Positions 51,043 through 59,523 of a DNA stretch of 64,000 bases are shown piece after piece. Origin of the DNA: Deltaproteobacteria bacterium (GTDB lineage Bacteria; Myxococcota_A; UBA796; GCA-2862545). The notes under the pieces are model-generated. The model did no database searches. It had not been told where the DNA came from and saw only the letters and a program-made list of their open reading frames with translations. The stretch is taken from contig REDI01000049.1 in assembly GCA_007693595.1 (NCBI GenBank), forward strand, positions 1-64,000, read 5' to 3'. How positions within the stretch are numbered: position 1 is the stretch's first letter; each line of letters starts with the position of its first letter. The translations under genes and the position numbers were made by a program.

Positions 51043-51876
51043 TCAGTCGGTGGCTTCGGCCGGGGTGCCGCTGAAGGCGGTGAAGGCCGCGATGCCCTCG
51101 ATCGAGCCGAAGAGGCCCGGCTCGAAGGTGAAGCCTTCGGCGCTCGCCTGGTAGGCTCCAACCGGGCCCTCGGGGATAAAGGCCAGCCCGACTCCGGGGA
51201 TCGTGGCGTCGTTGATGTCTTCGTCGCTGCTGCCCAGGACGCCGTCGGCCGCCATGGGGTTGACGTAGTAGGTGTCGCCGCACTGGGCGCAGGTGAGGGT
51301 GGCGCCACCGAGGGGGTCGCCCTCGTCATCTTGGATGAAGGCCATGACCGAGCCGTCCTCGAGACGGGCATCGCTCCCGATGGTCTCGAGACCGCTGTCG
51401 ATCAGCGCGGCGGTGCCGGCCGAGAGGTAGAGGATCGGGCTGGTGAGCTCATCGCCAGCCTGGGCGTTCGAGTAGGACTCTGCGGCGAAGCCGGTGGCCG
51501 ACGGGAAGACGGTGGGCTCGCCGGTGTCGGTGTCGCAGTCCTGCAGGATCAGGAAGATCGCCAGCGGCGCCAAGGCGACGTTGACCTCGGTGATGGCGTA
51601 GCTGCCGTCGGCGTTCACCGTCGCTTGACCCAAGATGTTCAGGTCGCCACCCTCGATGGCGGCCGATGGGTCGACGGCCAGCACGCAGTGGGTGTCGTCG
51701 GCCGGATCTTGGCTGAGCACTTCGAGGGTTTGTCCGCTGATCGTGACGAGGGGGGGTTGAACCTCGGTCTCGGAATCGGAATCGGACTCAGAGCTGAGCT
51801 CGGTCTCTTCATCGTCGCCGTTACAGGCACCAAAGGTAAGGGCCGCCGCGAGGGCAAGCAGTAGGCTGCGGTTCAT
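51043..51876 (-). CDS. Lipoprotein of unknown function with acidic Ser/Asp linker
   Basis: 277 residues; GGAGGAG before ATG. MNRSLLLALAAALTFGAC lipobox, then an acidic linker (GDDEETELSSESDSDSETEV), then two beta-rich domains with transthyretin/carboxypeptidase-like look (VTISGQTLEVLS..., LGGATLTCAQCGDTYYVNP). CAQC could hold a disulfide. Function unknown. Confidence 0.75.
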   Translation of the reverse strand: MNRSLLLALAAALTFGACNGDDEETELSSESDSDSETEVQPPLVTISGQTLEVLSQDPADDTHCVLAVDPSAAIEGGDLNILGQATVNADGSYAITEVNVALAPLAIFLILQDCDTDTGEPTVFPSATGFAAESYSNAQAGDELTSPILYLSAGTAALIDSGLETIGSDARLEDGSVMAFIQDDEGDPLGGATLTCAQCGDTYYVNPMAADGVLGSSDEDINDATIPGVGLAFIPEGPVGAYQASAEGFTFEPGLFGSIEGIAAFTAFSGTPAEATD

Positions 51877-52001
51877 GTCTCCTCCATGCTGGGGTCAGGT
51901 GAGATAGATCGACCTCCAGCGCGATCGCACCGTAGCACGGTATCTCGCCCCTGGCACTTCAAGCACGCATCGTCCCGGCGGGGCGTGCTGCCCCTGCATA
52001 C

Positions 52002-52400
52002 TCAGGGATCGCGGGTGCGCTCGGTTTCGCTCTTGCAGTCGATGCACTGGGTTGCGACCAAGCGGGCGGAGAGTCGGCCGAACGTGATCTCTTCGCCACA
52101 GAGTTCGCAGGCCCCATACTCCCCTTCGGCGATCCTCCGCAGGGCTGTCTTGACCTTGTGGAGGAGCTGACGCTCCCGATCGGCTTTGCGCATCACGAGG
52201 TCCCGATCCGACGAGGTGCTGGCCTGGTCCAGGTGGTCGGCGGCAGTCTGCTCCTCGCGGGTCAGCTCCGAGACGGCGGCGGTGCCGAGGTCCAGCAGTT
52301 CGGCGAGCTGGGCTTGAAGGCGCCCGTGGAGCTCAACGAGCTGCTCGTGACTCAGGTACTCGTCTTCGGGGAGGGCAGGGGGGATGGCTTGAGTGGACAT
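52002..52400 (-). CDS. DksA/TraR-family zinc-finger protein
   Basis: 132 residues; AGGAGG before ATG. Coiled-coil N-terminal half (LHGRLQAQLAELLDLG...DLVMRKADRERQLLHKVKTALRRI) and C-terminal zinc finger CELCGEEITFGRLSARLVATQCIDCK (C-x2-C-x17-C-x2-C). Shorter than E. coli DksA but with the same domain order. Likely binds the RNA polymerase secondary channel, though acidic tip residues cannot be confirmed by eye. Confidence 0.88.
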   Translation of the reverse strand: MSTQAIPPALPEDEYLSHEQLVELHGRLQAQLAELLDLGTAAVSELTREEQTAADHLDQASTSSDRDLVMRKADRERQLLHKVKTALRRIAEGEYGACELCGEEITFGRLSARLVATQCIDCKSETERTRDP

Positions 52401-52506
52401 GCGGCCTCCTAGGGCTGGGCGGCCGCGCTAGTCACCCATCGGTGCGGGGTGTGCAACCTCCCCCGGCCTGCTCGGATGGGATAACCACGCCGCCGGTGGA
52501 GCGATC

Positions 52507-54462
52507 GTGTCCCCTCGCCTCGTCTTGATGGTCTCCCTTCCCGCGTTCTTGCCGGTGCCTGCTGCGCACGGCGCGGACGAGCCCGAGGAGCTCATCGTGG
52601 AGGGGGAGCGTCGGCGCGCGGCCGATCCGGCGGAGGCCCGCATGGCCGTGACGACGATCGCCGTCGACGAGCGCCTGCCCGAGGGCGCGGATCTGGCCGA
52701 CGCCATCGCCCGATCGCCTGGCACGACGGTCCAGCGGCTTGGAGGACTCGGGGACTTCAGCGCCGTCTCGCTGCGGGGCGCGGCGCTCCGGCAGGTTCAG
52801 GTCCACCTCGACGGCCTCCCGCTCAACCCCGACGGCAGCGCGGCCTTCAACCTCTCAGAGCTACCCCTGCGGGCCTTCGAGCGGGTCGAGATCTGGCGCG
52901 GCGCGGGTCCGGCGGCGCTCGCAGCCGCGCCGCTCGGCGGTGTGATCGATCTGCGAACCGCGGCGGATGCCCGAGCGCCCCTCACGGTCGAAGGCACCTT
53001 CGGATCCTGGTCTACGGGGAGGGGAGCCGTCCGCGGCGCCACCACGATCGGAGGGACCGAGATCTTGGGCGCAGCCGAGGTGCTCACCACGCAGTCGGAC
53101 TTTCGGTACTTCGATGACAATGGAACGGACGGCTACTGGCTGGATGACCGGATCCGGCGTCGAGCGAGCAACGACAAGCGCCAGGCGTCGGGTCTCCTGC
53201 GTCTTCGGAGCACCAAGGGGGCGGTGCGGCGGACGGGGCTGATCCTCCTCAACGCCCGCGACGAAGGCCTGCCTGGTCCCATCGGCGCGCCAGCGGATGG
53301 GCGGCTCCGTACCCTCTGGGCGCTGGGTAGCGGGGGGCTCGAAGGAGCGCAGGGCCAGACCGCGCTCTCGGCGCGCGCGTGGGGCCAGCTCCGCGATGAA
53401 CGCCTCACGCTGCCCTCAGGCGAGGCCATCCCGGAGCAGCAAGGTCACCTCGGCCTCTCTTTGGGAGCGGTACGACCCTGGGCACGCGGCGAGGTGGGCC
53501 TCACCCTTCAGGGCCGCTTCGATGGGCGGGCCAGGGTCCTGGAGCAGCCGGGCGCCGCCCGACTGACCTTGACCGGCGTCGGACACGGAACCCTCTCCTT
53601 GGCGAACGACCGCTTGCTTCTCGAGGCGGTGGCCCAGGGGCAGGGCTGGTGGGAGCAGCGTGAAGGGGTGCGGATCCTGCGCTTCGCGCCGCTTCCTCGC
53701 GTGGGTGCGCGCGCGCGGGCCTCGGACTCGGTCACCCTCCGCACGGCTGCGGGGCGGGCGGTCCGGCCCCCCGACTTTCTGGAGCTCTTCGGCGATCGCG
53801 GCCCGATGCGTGGGCGGTCCGATCTGCGTCCAGAGCGCGGCACCTGGGCGGACGCTGGCCTGCGCCTGCACGGCGAAGGCCAAGGTGCGGAGCTCGGCCT
53901 CTTCATCCACCACGCCCTCGATCGGATCGTTTACGTTCAGAACGCTCAGCGCGATCTGGTGCCCATCAACCTCGGTGAGAGCGTGGTCGGTGGGGTTGAG
54001 CTTGGTGGAGATGTGCAGCGTTCGTGGTTCGACGCACGAGCCAGCCTGAACCTCAGCCCGAGCTTCGTGGTGAGCGAGGTCTCGGGGCTCCACGGGCGAC
54101 GGCTTCCGCGCATCCCGCCCGTTGGTGGCTTCGTCGAGGTCGCGCTTCGACACAAGCGAATCGCCAGGGTGAGCTACGACCTCGCCTACGATGGCGGCAA
54201 TGCGTGGGACGAGGCAGGGCTCTTCGTCGCGCCGCCCCGTGCGCTTCACGGCGCCTCCGTCCGACTTCAGCCGCGAAGTGGGCTTCCAGCGATCGGGATC
54301 ACGGTTCGAAACCTGACCGATACGCTCGTTGCCCCCATGTCCCGTGATCCCCGAAACCCAGCCTCGGGGGACGTGCTCCGCCCGCTGACCGACTTCGCGG
54401 GATATCCCCTGCCTGGACGGACGGCCTTGATCACCCTGACGTGGAGTCCATCATCCTCCTGA
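52507..54462 (+). CDS. TonB-dependent outer-membrane receptor
   Basis: 651 residues from GTG at 52507. Signal peptide MVSLPAFLPVPAAHGA, then a TonB-box-like EELIVEGE. The plug domain has LPEGADLADAIARSPGTTVQRLGGLGDFSAVSLRGAALRQVQVHLDGLPLNP and RVEIWRGAGPAALAAAPLGGVIDLRT. The 22-strand barrel shows the closing VRNLTDTLVAPMSRDPRNPASGDVLRPLTDFAGYPLPGRTALITLTW. BtuB/CirA-like length. The ligand is unknown; no cobalamin riboswitch or siderophore genes are nearby. The downstream lipoprotein gene overlaps its 3' end. Confidence 0.92.
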   Translation: MSPRLVLMVSLPAFLPVPAAHGADEPEELIVEGERRRAADPAEARMAVTTIAVDERLPEGADLADAIARSPGTTVQRLGGLGDFSAVSLRGAALRQVQVHLDGLPLNPDGSAAFNLSELPLRAFERVEIWRGAGPAALAAAPLGGVIDLRTAADARAPLTVEGTFGSWSTGRGAVRGATTIGGTEILGAAEVLTTQSDFRYFDDNGTDGYWLDDRIRRRASNDKRQASGLLRLRSTKGAVRRTGLILLNARDEGLPGPIGAPADGRLRTLWALGSGGLEGAQGQTALSARAWGQLRDERLTLPSGEAIPEQQGHLGLSLGAVRPWARGEVGLTLQGRFDGRARVLEQPGAARLTLTGVGHGTLSLANDRLLLEAVAQGQGWWEQREGVRILRFAPLPRVGARARASDSVTLRTAAGRAVRPPDFLELFGDRGPMRGRSDLRPERGTWADAGLRLHGEGQGAELGLFIHHALDRIVYVQNAQRDLVPINLGESVVGGVELGGDVQRSWFDARASLNLSPSFVVSEVSGLHGRRLPRIPPVGGFVEVALRHKRIARVSYDLAYDGGNAWDEAGLFVAPPRALHGASVRLQPRSGLPAIGITVRNLTDTLVAPMSRDPRNPASGDVLRPLTDFAGYPLPGRTALITLTWSPSSS

Positions 54463-55535
54463 GATCTGCGATGATCGTGCTCTGCGCCGCCTGTGTAGGG
54501 AGTGTCGAACCGGCGTGCCTGGGTCCCGAGCCCGCGGATCCGCCGCAGGCGGCGGTCCTCAGCACGCTGACGGAGCGCTTCGATGCCGGTACCTTGTCGG
54601 TGATCGAGCTCTCGGACCTTACGGTCTGCGATGGGGTCACCGCCGCCACAGGCGACAGCGTGGTGAGGACGCAGGACGAGGCCGTGATCCAGCTCGATCG
54701 CTTTCGCTACGATCGGGTGCGGATCTTCCATCCTCCGCGCTGGCACGAGCCGGTCACGGAGTTCTCCGTGGGGCGGGGCGCCAACCCTCATGACGTCGCC
54801 CGCTGCGGTGGAGCGTGGCTGATCAGCCTGTACGAAGAGGACGCCCTCGGTCTGTTCGACGACGAGGGGCATCGGATCGGCGAGATCGGGCTGAGTGAAC
54901 ACGCCGATGGCGATGGTCTCCCAGAGGCGAGCGGGATCGTCGGCCTGGGCGACACCGCCTGGGTGGCCCTCGAGCGTCTTTCGCGGACCTCCACGGGCTT
55001 CTTCCCGGAGGGCCCAGGGCGGCTGGTCGAGATCTCGTGCGATGTCCACCGCGTGAGCGGCTGGGTCGAAGCCCCGCCCAACGTGCAAGTCGACGTCGGG
55101 GCGGATGGCGTGATCCGGGCCTTCGGAGCGGATGGGCGGCTGATGCGCTTGGATCCAGAGCAGGCGGTGCTCCAGCCTGAGCTCACCTTTGAGAAACCGA
55201 TCGCACAGGTGGCCTTCGACGCCGACGGGTACGGGGTGGTGATCACCCGCGGCGCGCGGTTGTGGCACGAGCTGTGGTGCGTCGATCCGCAGGGTGAGGT
55301 CGAGCCCTTTTTTGCGACAGACGCCTTCTTGCCCACCCTCGTACCCGCCCCGGACGGCACGATCTGGGCCGCGGTGCGTCGGGGGTGGGCCTCTGCCGAC
55401 AGCGCACCTGAGGGCTTTGTTGTCCACAAGGAACCCACAACCGGCATCTGGCGCTTCGAGCCCAAGACCTGTCGCCTGATCGACGACGCTCCGATCCCGA
55501 CCGCGCTGCCGCCCTTCAGTATCGACTTCTACTGA
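54441..55535 (+). CDS. Beta-propeller-like lipoprotein, partner of the TonB receptor
   Basis: 364 residues if started at the GTG at 54441, which overlaps the receptor gene by 22 nt; the ATG at 54471 (354 aa) is the alternative. The hydrophobic N-terminus MIVLCAACVGS looks like a lipoprotein signal. The remainder has repeated beta-blade patterns (NPHDVARCGGAWLISLYEEDALGLFDDEGHRIGEI, NVQVDVGADGVIRAFGADGRLMRLD). Overlap and order suggest that it binds the same ligand as the receptor at the cell surface. Function otherwise unknown. Confidence 0.75.
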   Translation: MESIILLRSAMIVLCAACVGSVEPACLGPEPADPPQAAVLSTLTERFDAGTLSVIELSDLTVCDGVTAATGDSVVRTQDEAVIQLDRFRYDRVRIFHPPRWHEPVTEFSVGRGANPHDVARCGGAWLISLYEEDALGLFDDEGHRIGEIGLSEHADGDGLPEASGIVGLGDTAWVALERLSRTSTGFFPEGPGRLVEISCDVHRVSGWVEAPPNVQVDVGADGVIRAFGADGRLMRLDPEQAVLQPELTFEKPIAQVAFDADGYGVVITRGARLWHELWCVDPQGEVEPFFATDAFLPTLVPAPDGTIWAAVRRGWASADSAPEGFVVHKEPTTGIWRFEPKTCRLIDDAPIPTALPPFSIDFY

Positions 55536-55632
55536 ACGTGATCGGGCTGTGACACACCCGACGACGAGCCGCGCGGTCGGGAGTAGGGTGGGGCGACGGT
55601 CCGGCGATCTGAGTTGCGGGGTGTGCACTGAG

Positions 55633-55660
55633 TTGCTCAATCGCGACCTGACGGTATAAG
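55633..55660 (+). promoter_or_regulatory. Candidate sigma-70-type promoter of the giant RNA
   Basis: TTGCTC (55633-55638), 16 bp, TATAAG (55655-55660). The -10 box matches TATAAT at five of six; the -35 is moderate (TTG conserved). Expected start near 55667. No ribosome site or credible reading frame follows. Confidence 0.5.
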
Positions 55661-58359
55661 CATGATTATGTGTCAGTATCGGACCTGCACAGCGGTCGCC
55701 ACCGACCCTGTCGAGCGCATGAATGGGAAATTATTTGCCGATTCAAGCAAAGGAAAGAGGACGATCTACCGTGGGGTTCATGTTGGCACGGCGTCTGCAC
55801 AGAGTAGGGGTGCAGCCGGTAAGGCCGGTGAGCGACCGAAGGGAACACCCCGAAGCGCTCACCCGCTCGCCGGGTGGGGGCCTCCGGGCAGCCACGTGTT
55901 CTTTGACGTCAAAAACTCCATGGAGGGTGGTGACCCTGCCTCCGTTCGCGCTCCGAAACCTTCGGGTCGAGGAACACGGATCGCACTCACCTACTCGGAC
56001 ATCGGACAGACCTGCTCGAACCGCCCAAGCGTCGCTCGCGACGCGCAAGCGGCCCCACCGCCTCGGCGGCGGGTGCGCGAGCCCTTCGGGGGGAGCGTCG
56101 GGTGGGGGATCGCGCCCTCGTGGCGTGGCGATGTGCCGGGGAAAACCTCGAAGGAGACCAAAGCCCATGGAAGGACAGGAACTCGAGGGTGGAGACACCC
56201 GAGAGATCACGGACTCGTCGACGGAGCAAGGCCTCGAAGGTGACTGCTCCCTCCTCTCTCTCGCAGGGAGGTGGTCGACTCAACACCTATCGGCCTCGTT
56301 CGCGGGGAAGGTAGCGAAGAGTCGTAGCGGTATGGCGCTCACCCCGGTGAGCCTGTGTCGCTCGTGAGACGAGCTGGCATCGCAGCATGACCTCGGTCAG
56401 AGACGCGCGTAACGTCTCGCTGTCGGTGTCGAGCGCGGCCTACGGGTCGCCCCTTGAGTTCTCCCGCCGACGCGGGGGAGCACGAGGAAGCTCAGGGCGC
56501 GCGGCAGGCACCGCGGTCTTGGGTAGGGTTGGGAACCACCTCATGCTCCCAGCTCAGCCGGCAGGAGTCGGCGCGCGGACGAAGCTCCCCAGCTCTCGGC
56601 CGTAGGACCTGCGGATGACGCAGGTGGCTCGACGCGTACCCAGCGCGTCGGTCCTGCAGGTGGCGTGACGGCGTCACCCAAGCTCCCTCTCGGAGGGAGA
56701 CCGTCCCGCGCACTGTGGTGGGTCGGAACGGGGGCTGCTCTCCTCGGAGCGCAGCCGATGGCTCTTTGGGGTCATCCTTGGCATCGAACCTGAGCGATGC
56801 CAAGACGGGATCGCAAGATCCCATCGGCACAGATTCGTCGGTGCCGGTGCCGTCGAGCTGCGAGGCTCGGTCGGTGCGGCTCCCTTCGCGGGGAGCGCTC
56901 AGGCAGCGAACCATTACGCGTGGTTCGTCCGATGGACACGGTGCGACGGCCCGTGACCGCCGACACTTCGGTCGTCGGCAGGAGCTCTTCGGAGTCTCCG
57001 AGCCAGCCTGCCCCGGTCCCGGCGGCGCAGGGCGGTACGCTACGTCAGTAGCAGCAGTAGAGCGCGTCTCTCGCCTGAGAGGGAGGTGACTTGAGCTCGG
57101 CCTCGGTCGAGGGTGTCCTTCGGGGACACGACAGCGCACGACGCGCTCCGGGCGTCGGCGTCCCAGCCTCGGCTGGGTCCCGCGTGAGCGGGTGTGGGTG
57201 GCTTCGGCCCCTACGGATCACCGCGTGGCTGTGGTGGGTGCGACCCTTCGCGGGTTGGCACAAGTCAGCGCTTCGGCGCTGGCGGACGTCTGAGTTCTAG
57301 CGACGGACTCAGCGGGTGGGGACACCACTTCGGAGGTGTCGAGCGGTTTCGCTCATGGGGCTGCCTCTCGCAGTCAGGGGTGCCGACCCGACTCGGCGAA
57401 CCGGGCTTCCGGCCGACCCTCTACGGCCGGGGCGTGTACCACGTCGGATAGGGTACACACTCGCCAGCGATGGTGGGGCCGAGGAGCGGGACCTTCGGGT
57501 AGCGCTCAGCAGCTCGCCCGGGCTGCACAGCGGTACGGCGCTCGCACCGTGCCGGGCCATCAACGCGTGCTCTTCGGGGCGCGCAAGGGTGGACAGAGGG
57601 TAGGGAACGGGTCTTCCCGTACCGAGGGATCCCGACGGCTCTTCGGAGCCGAGCCGCTCCCCGTCAAACGGGATGTGGTGTCTCACAGCAGGGTAGAAAC
57701 GCCAAGGAGGCAACGGCCGCGGTGACGCGGTGCGGCTGTCGACAAGGAATACCCTTCGAAGGGTCCGACATGCATCGCGAGGGCAGCTCCTCGCGAGCCC
57801 AGAGGTTCGCCTCGACGCTCGCAGGAAGCAGAAACGCGATGAACCCCAGAGCCGGCAGCAGGATGCAACAAGCCTGCAGAGCTGGTGCGGAGCAAGCCGG
57901 CGAGGTGGTGCGAAACCACGAGGTCGGAACGCGATGGAGTCGCATGGCCGCGGCTCCCCAAAGCCGCCTTCGGGTGGTGGGAGTAGACGCATCGGTCGTG
58001 GAGCGTGCTCGCAGCGAGTGCTCAGGCTTCGGTCTGAACTCGTCGTGAATCAGGCACGTGACGCGCGAACGGCAGAGGGGAACCGAGAACGGACGGACTG
58101 CGCCAAGCGGCTCATCAGAAGTGGTGAGGGCGCGAGCGCGAGGGGCCTGGGTGGTGCGGTGGCGTGCCCCAAGGTCATGCAGGGCAGCGAGAGGCTTTGG
58201 TCTTGAGCGGCTGCGTCGAACGTCCTCAAAGAGAGGCGCCGGAGACGGCGTAAGCTCACAGAGGGCTGCGGGAGAGGCCAACGACCCGCATCGTCGCAAG
58301 TGCAGGCAGGTTTACACTAGCGTTTGTTGGTGTCTGCCCGCTCCCTGGTAGTCCACGGT

Positions 58360-58379
58360 CGCGCACTCGCGAGTGCGCG
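58360..58379 (+). repeat. 20-bp perfect palindrome in the 3' part of the giant RNA
   Basis: Perfect two-fold symmetry across 58360-58379 (half CGCGCACTCG). In RNA it would form an 8-bp hairpin with a CGCG loop, or pair between two molecules. Confidence 0.8.
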
Positions 58380-58428
58380 CTCAGCTCAGGTCCCGTTCGT
58401 CCTGTCCTCCATCGGCTTTACCGGCTGC

Positions 58429-58467
58429 TCGCCCCGATCAAGTTCGCTTGGTCGGGGCGATTTTTTT
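58429..58467 (+). terminator. Intrinsic terminator of the giant RNA
   Basis: A 14-bp stem: 58429-58437 pairs with 58452-58460, then T-G, C-G, A-T, A-T and G-C pairs up to a TTCG loop at 58443-58446. Directly followed by seven T (58461-58467). The T-tract is only on the plus strand, so it ends plus-strand transcription. One of the clearest intrinsic terminators in the window. Confidence 0.9.
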
Positions 58468-58583
58468 GTGGGGCGGGCCGAGCGTCGGCTGTTGGGCGTG
58501 GGCGCGTCGCCGGTCTGCGCTGCCGCGGTTGGGATCGAGGGTCGGTTCCCACCGCTGTCGAGACTCAGCGTCGGCATCCGCGC

Positions 58584-59363
58584 CTATTTCTTTGGAGGGG
58601 GCTTGGGGCGGCGGTAGACCCAGCGGGTCTCGGTGCTGGCCTGTTCGTCGTAGCGGTAGTCCATCACGACCGCCTCGCGGACCTCGATGGGTCGCGTGAT
58701 GCGGTGCTCGACGATCCAGCGGGCCAGGGCGCCTCGGGCTTGCTTGGCGTAGAAGCTGATCGTTCGGGCCTTCCCTTTGCTGACGTCTTGAAAGACCGGC
58801 GTGATGACGGGCAGGTCGAGAGCGTTCTGGTCGACCGCTCGGAAGTATTCTTGGGAAGCGAGGTTCAGGACCGTCGGCTCGGGGTGGGATGTGGCGATCT
58901 CGTGGATCCTTCGTGCGATCTTGTCGCCCCAGAATGCGTAGAGGTTCCTTCCTCGGTCCGTGTGGAGCGAGGTGCCCATCTCGAGGCGGTAGGGATGGAT
59001 CCGGTCGAGGGGGCGGAGCAGGCCGTAGAGCCCCGAGAGGATTCCGACGTGGTCCTGGGCCCACCTCAGATCGGCCTCGGACAGCTGGTGGGCGTCGAGG
59101 CCTTGGTAGACGTCGCCTGCGAAGGTCAAGACGGCGGGGGTGCCCTCGCTGTGATCGGGGCTCCAGCTTGCGAAACGCTCGACGTTGAGCGTGGCGAGGT
59201 TGTCGGAGAGGTTCATCAGGGCCTTGAGGTCCCCGACATCAAGCCCCTTGGCGCGCTCGGCGAGCTCGATGGAGTCCTGGGTGAAGTAAGGTTCCGTCGA
59301 AGAGATCGATCGAGGCGCCGGGTCGAGCTGGAGCTTCTTGGCGGGGGAGAGCAGGACGAACAC
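58584..59363 (-). CDS. yaaA: Peroxide stress protein YaaA (DUF328)
   Basis: 259 residues; GTG start with TGGAGG 5 nt upstream. Full-length YaaA: SPAKKLQLDP at the N-terminus, LTFAGDVYQGLDA, ILSGLYGLLRPLDRIHPYRLEMGT, YAFWGDKIA, LNLASQEYFRAV, and KGKARTISFYAKQARGALARWI. Binds DNA and limits intracellular free iron during peroxide stress in E. coli. Convergent with the giant RNA. Confidence 0.95.
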   Translation of the reverse strand: MFVLLSPAKKLQLDPAPRSISSTEPYFTQDSIELAERAKGLDVGDLKALMNLSDNLATLNVERFASWSPDHSEGTPAVLTFAGDVYQGLDAHQLSEADLRWAQDHVGILSGLYGLLRPLDRIHPYRLEMGTSLHTDRGRNLYAFWGDKIARRIHEIATSHPEPTVLNLASQEYFRAVDQNALDLPVITPVFQDVSKGKARTISFYAKQARGALARWIVEHRITRPIEVREAVVMDYRYDEQASTETRWVYRRPKPPPKK

Positions 59364-59523
59364 GATCGCCTCCAGTGCAAGGAGGGGCGCTAACCCAATC
59401 GGAGCTCGAAGGGGGCGTGGGCGAGGCTACCGCGTGGAGGTTCCGGGTCGCGGTAGCGGGGCTCGGTGCCTGGCCGCAGCCTCCGGGGTGATCGATTCGG
59501 TTAGGCCTGCGGCTGGAGGCACG

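Larger units (their letters stand above)
55667..58467 (+). ncRNA. Candidate giant structured non-coding RNA (about 2.8 kb)
   Basis: No open frame here has a ribosome site, coding-like codon use or a recognisable product. The plus strand is packed with perfect hairpins. Examples: 56777-56786/56795-56804 (10 bp); 56807-56812/56817-56822 with GCAA loop; 57179-57183/57188-57192 with GTGA loop; 57266-57271/57276-57281 and 57636-57641/57646-57651 with UUCG loops; 57409-57415/57424-57430; 57434-57440/57452-57458. CTTCGG occurs 13 times on the plus strand and its complement CCGAAG twice, which fixes the strand. A 7-bp pairing between 55684-55690 and 58300-58306 could close the molecule. A promoter precedes it and a strong intrinsic terminator ends it. 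The 5' end is approximate. It does not resemble rRNA, RNase P, tmRNA, OLE, GOLLD or a group II intron as far as I can tell by eye. It could be two transcripts. Confidence 0.7.

Noticed and set aside
52401-52506. Cobalamin riboswitch before the TonB receptor
   Set aside because: Only about 105 bases, no B12-box or the conserved core; too short for the roughly 200-nt element.
55662-56367. Open frames of about 190-215 residues in the 5' part of the giant RNA region
   Set aside because: No ribosome sites, low-complexity or shuffled composition, overlapping frames on both strands, and hairpins with tetraloops running through them. They are best seen as chance frames in GC-rich structured DNA.
57309-58299. 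Minus-strand frames of about 211-227 residues across the RNA 3' half
   Set aside because: Antisense to a strand-biased set of UUCG hairpins and to the terminator; Arg/Ser/Pro-rich translations without motifs.
55667-58467. Ribosomal RNA, RNase P, tmRNA or group II intron as the explanation of the 2.8-kb segment
   Set aside because: None of the universal landmarks seen: no decoding or sarcin-ricin loop sequences, no RNase P or tmRNA core, no domain V stem with GAAA and no reverse transcriptase. A GGTACACAC string near 57452 recalls 16S rRNA but lies in a plain hairpin.
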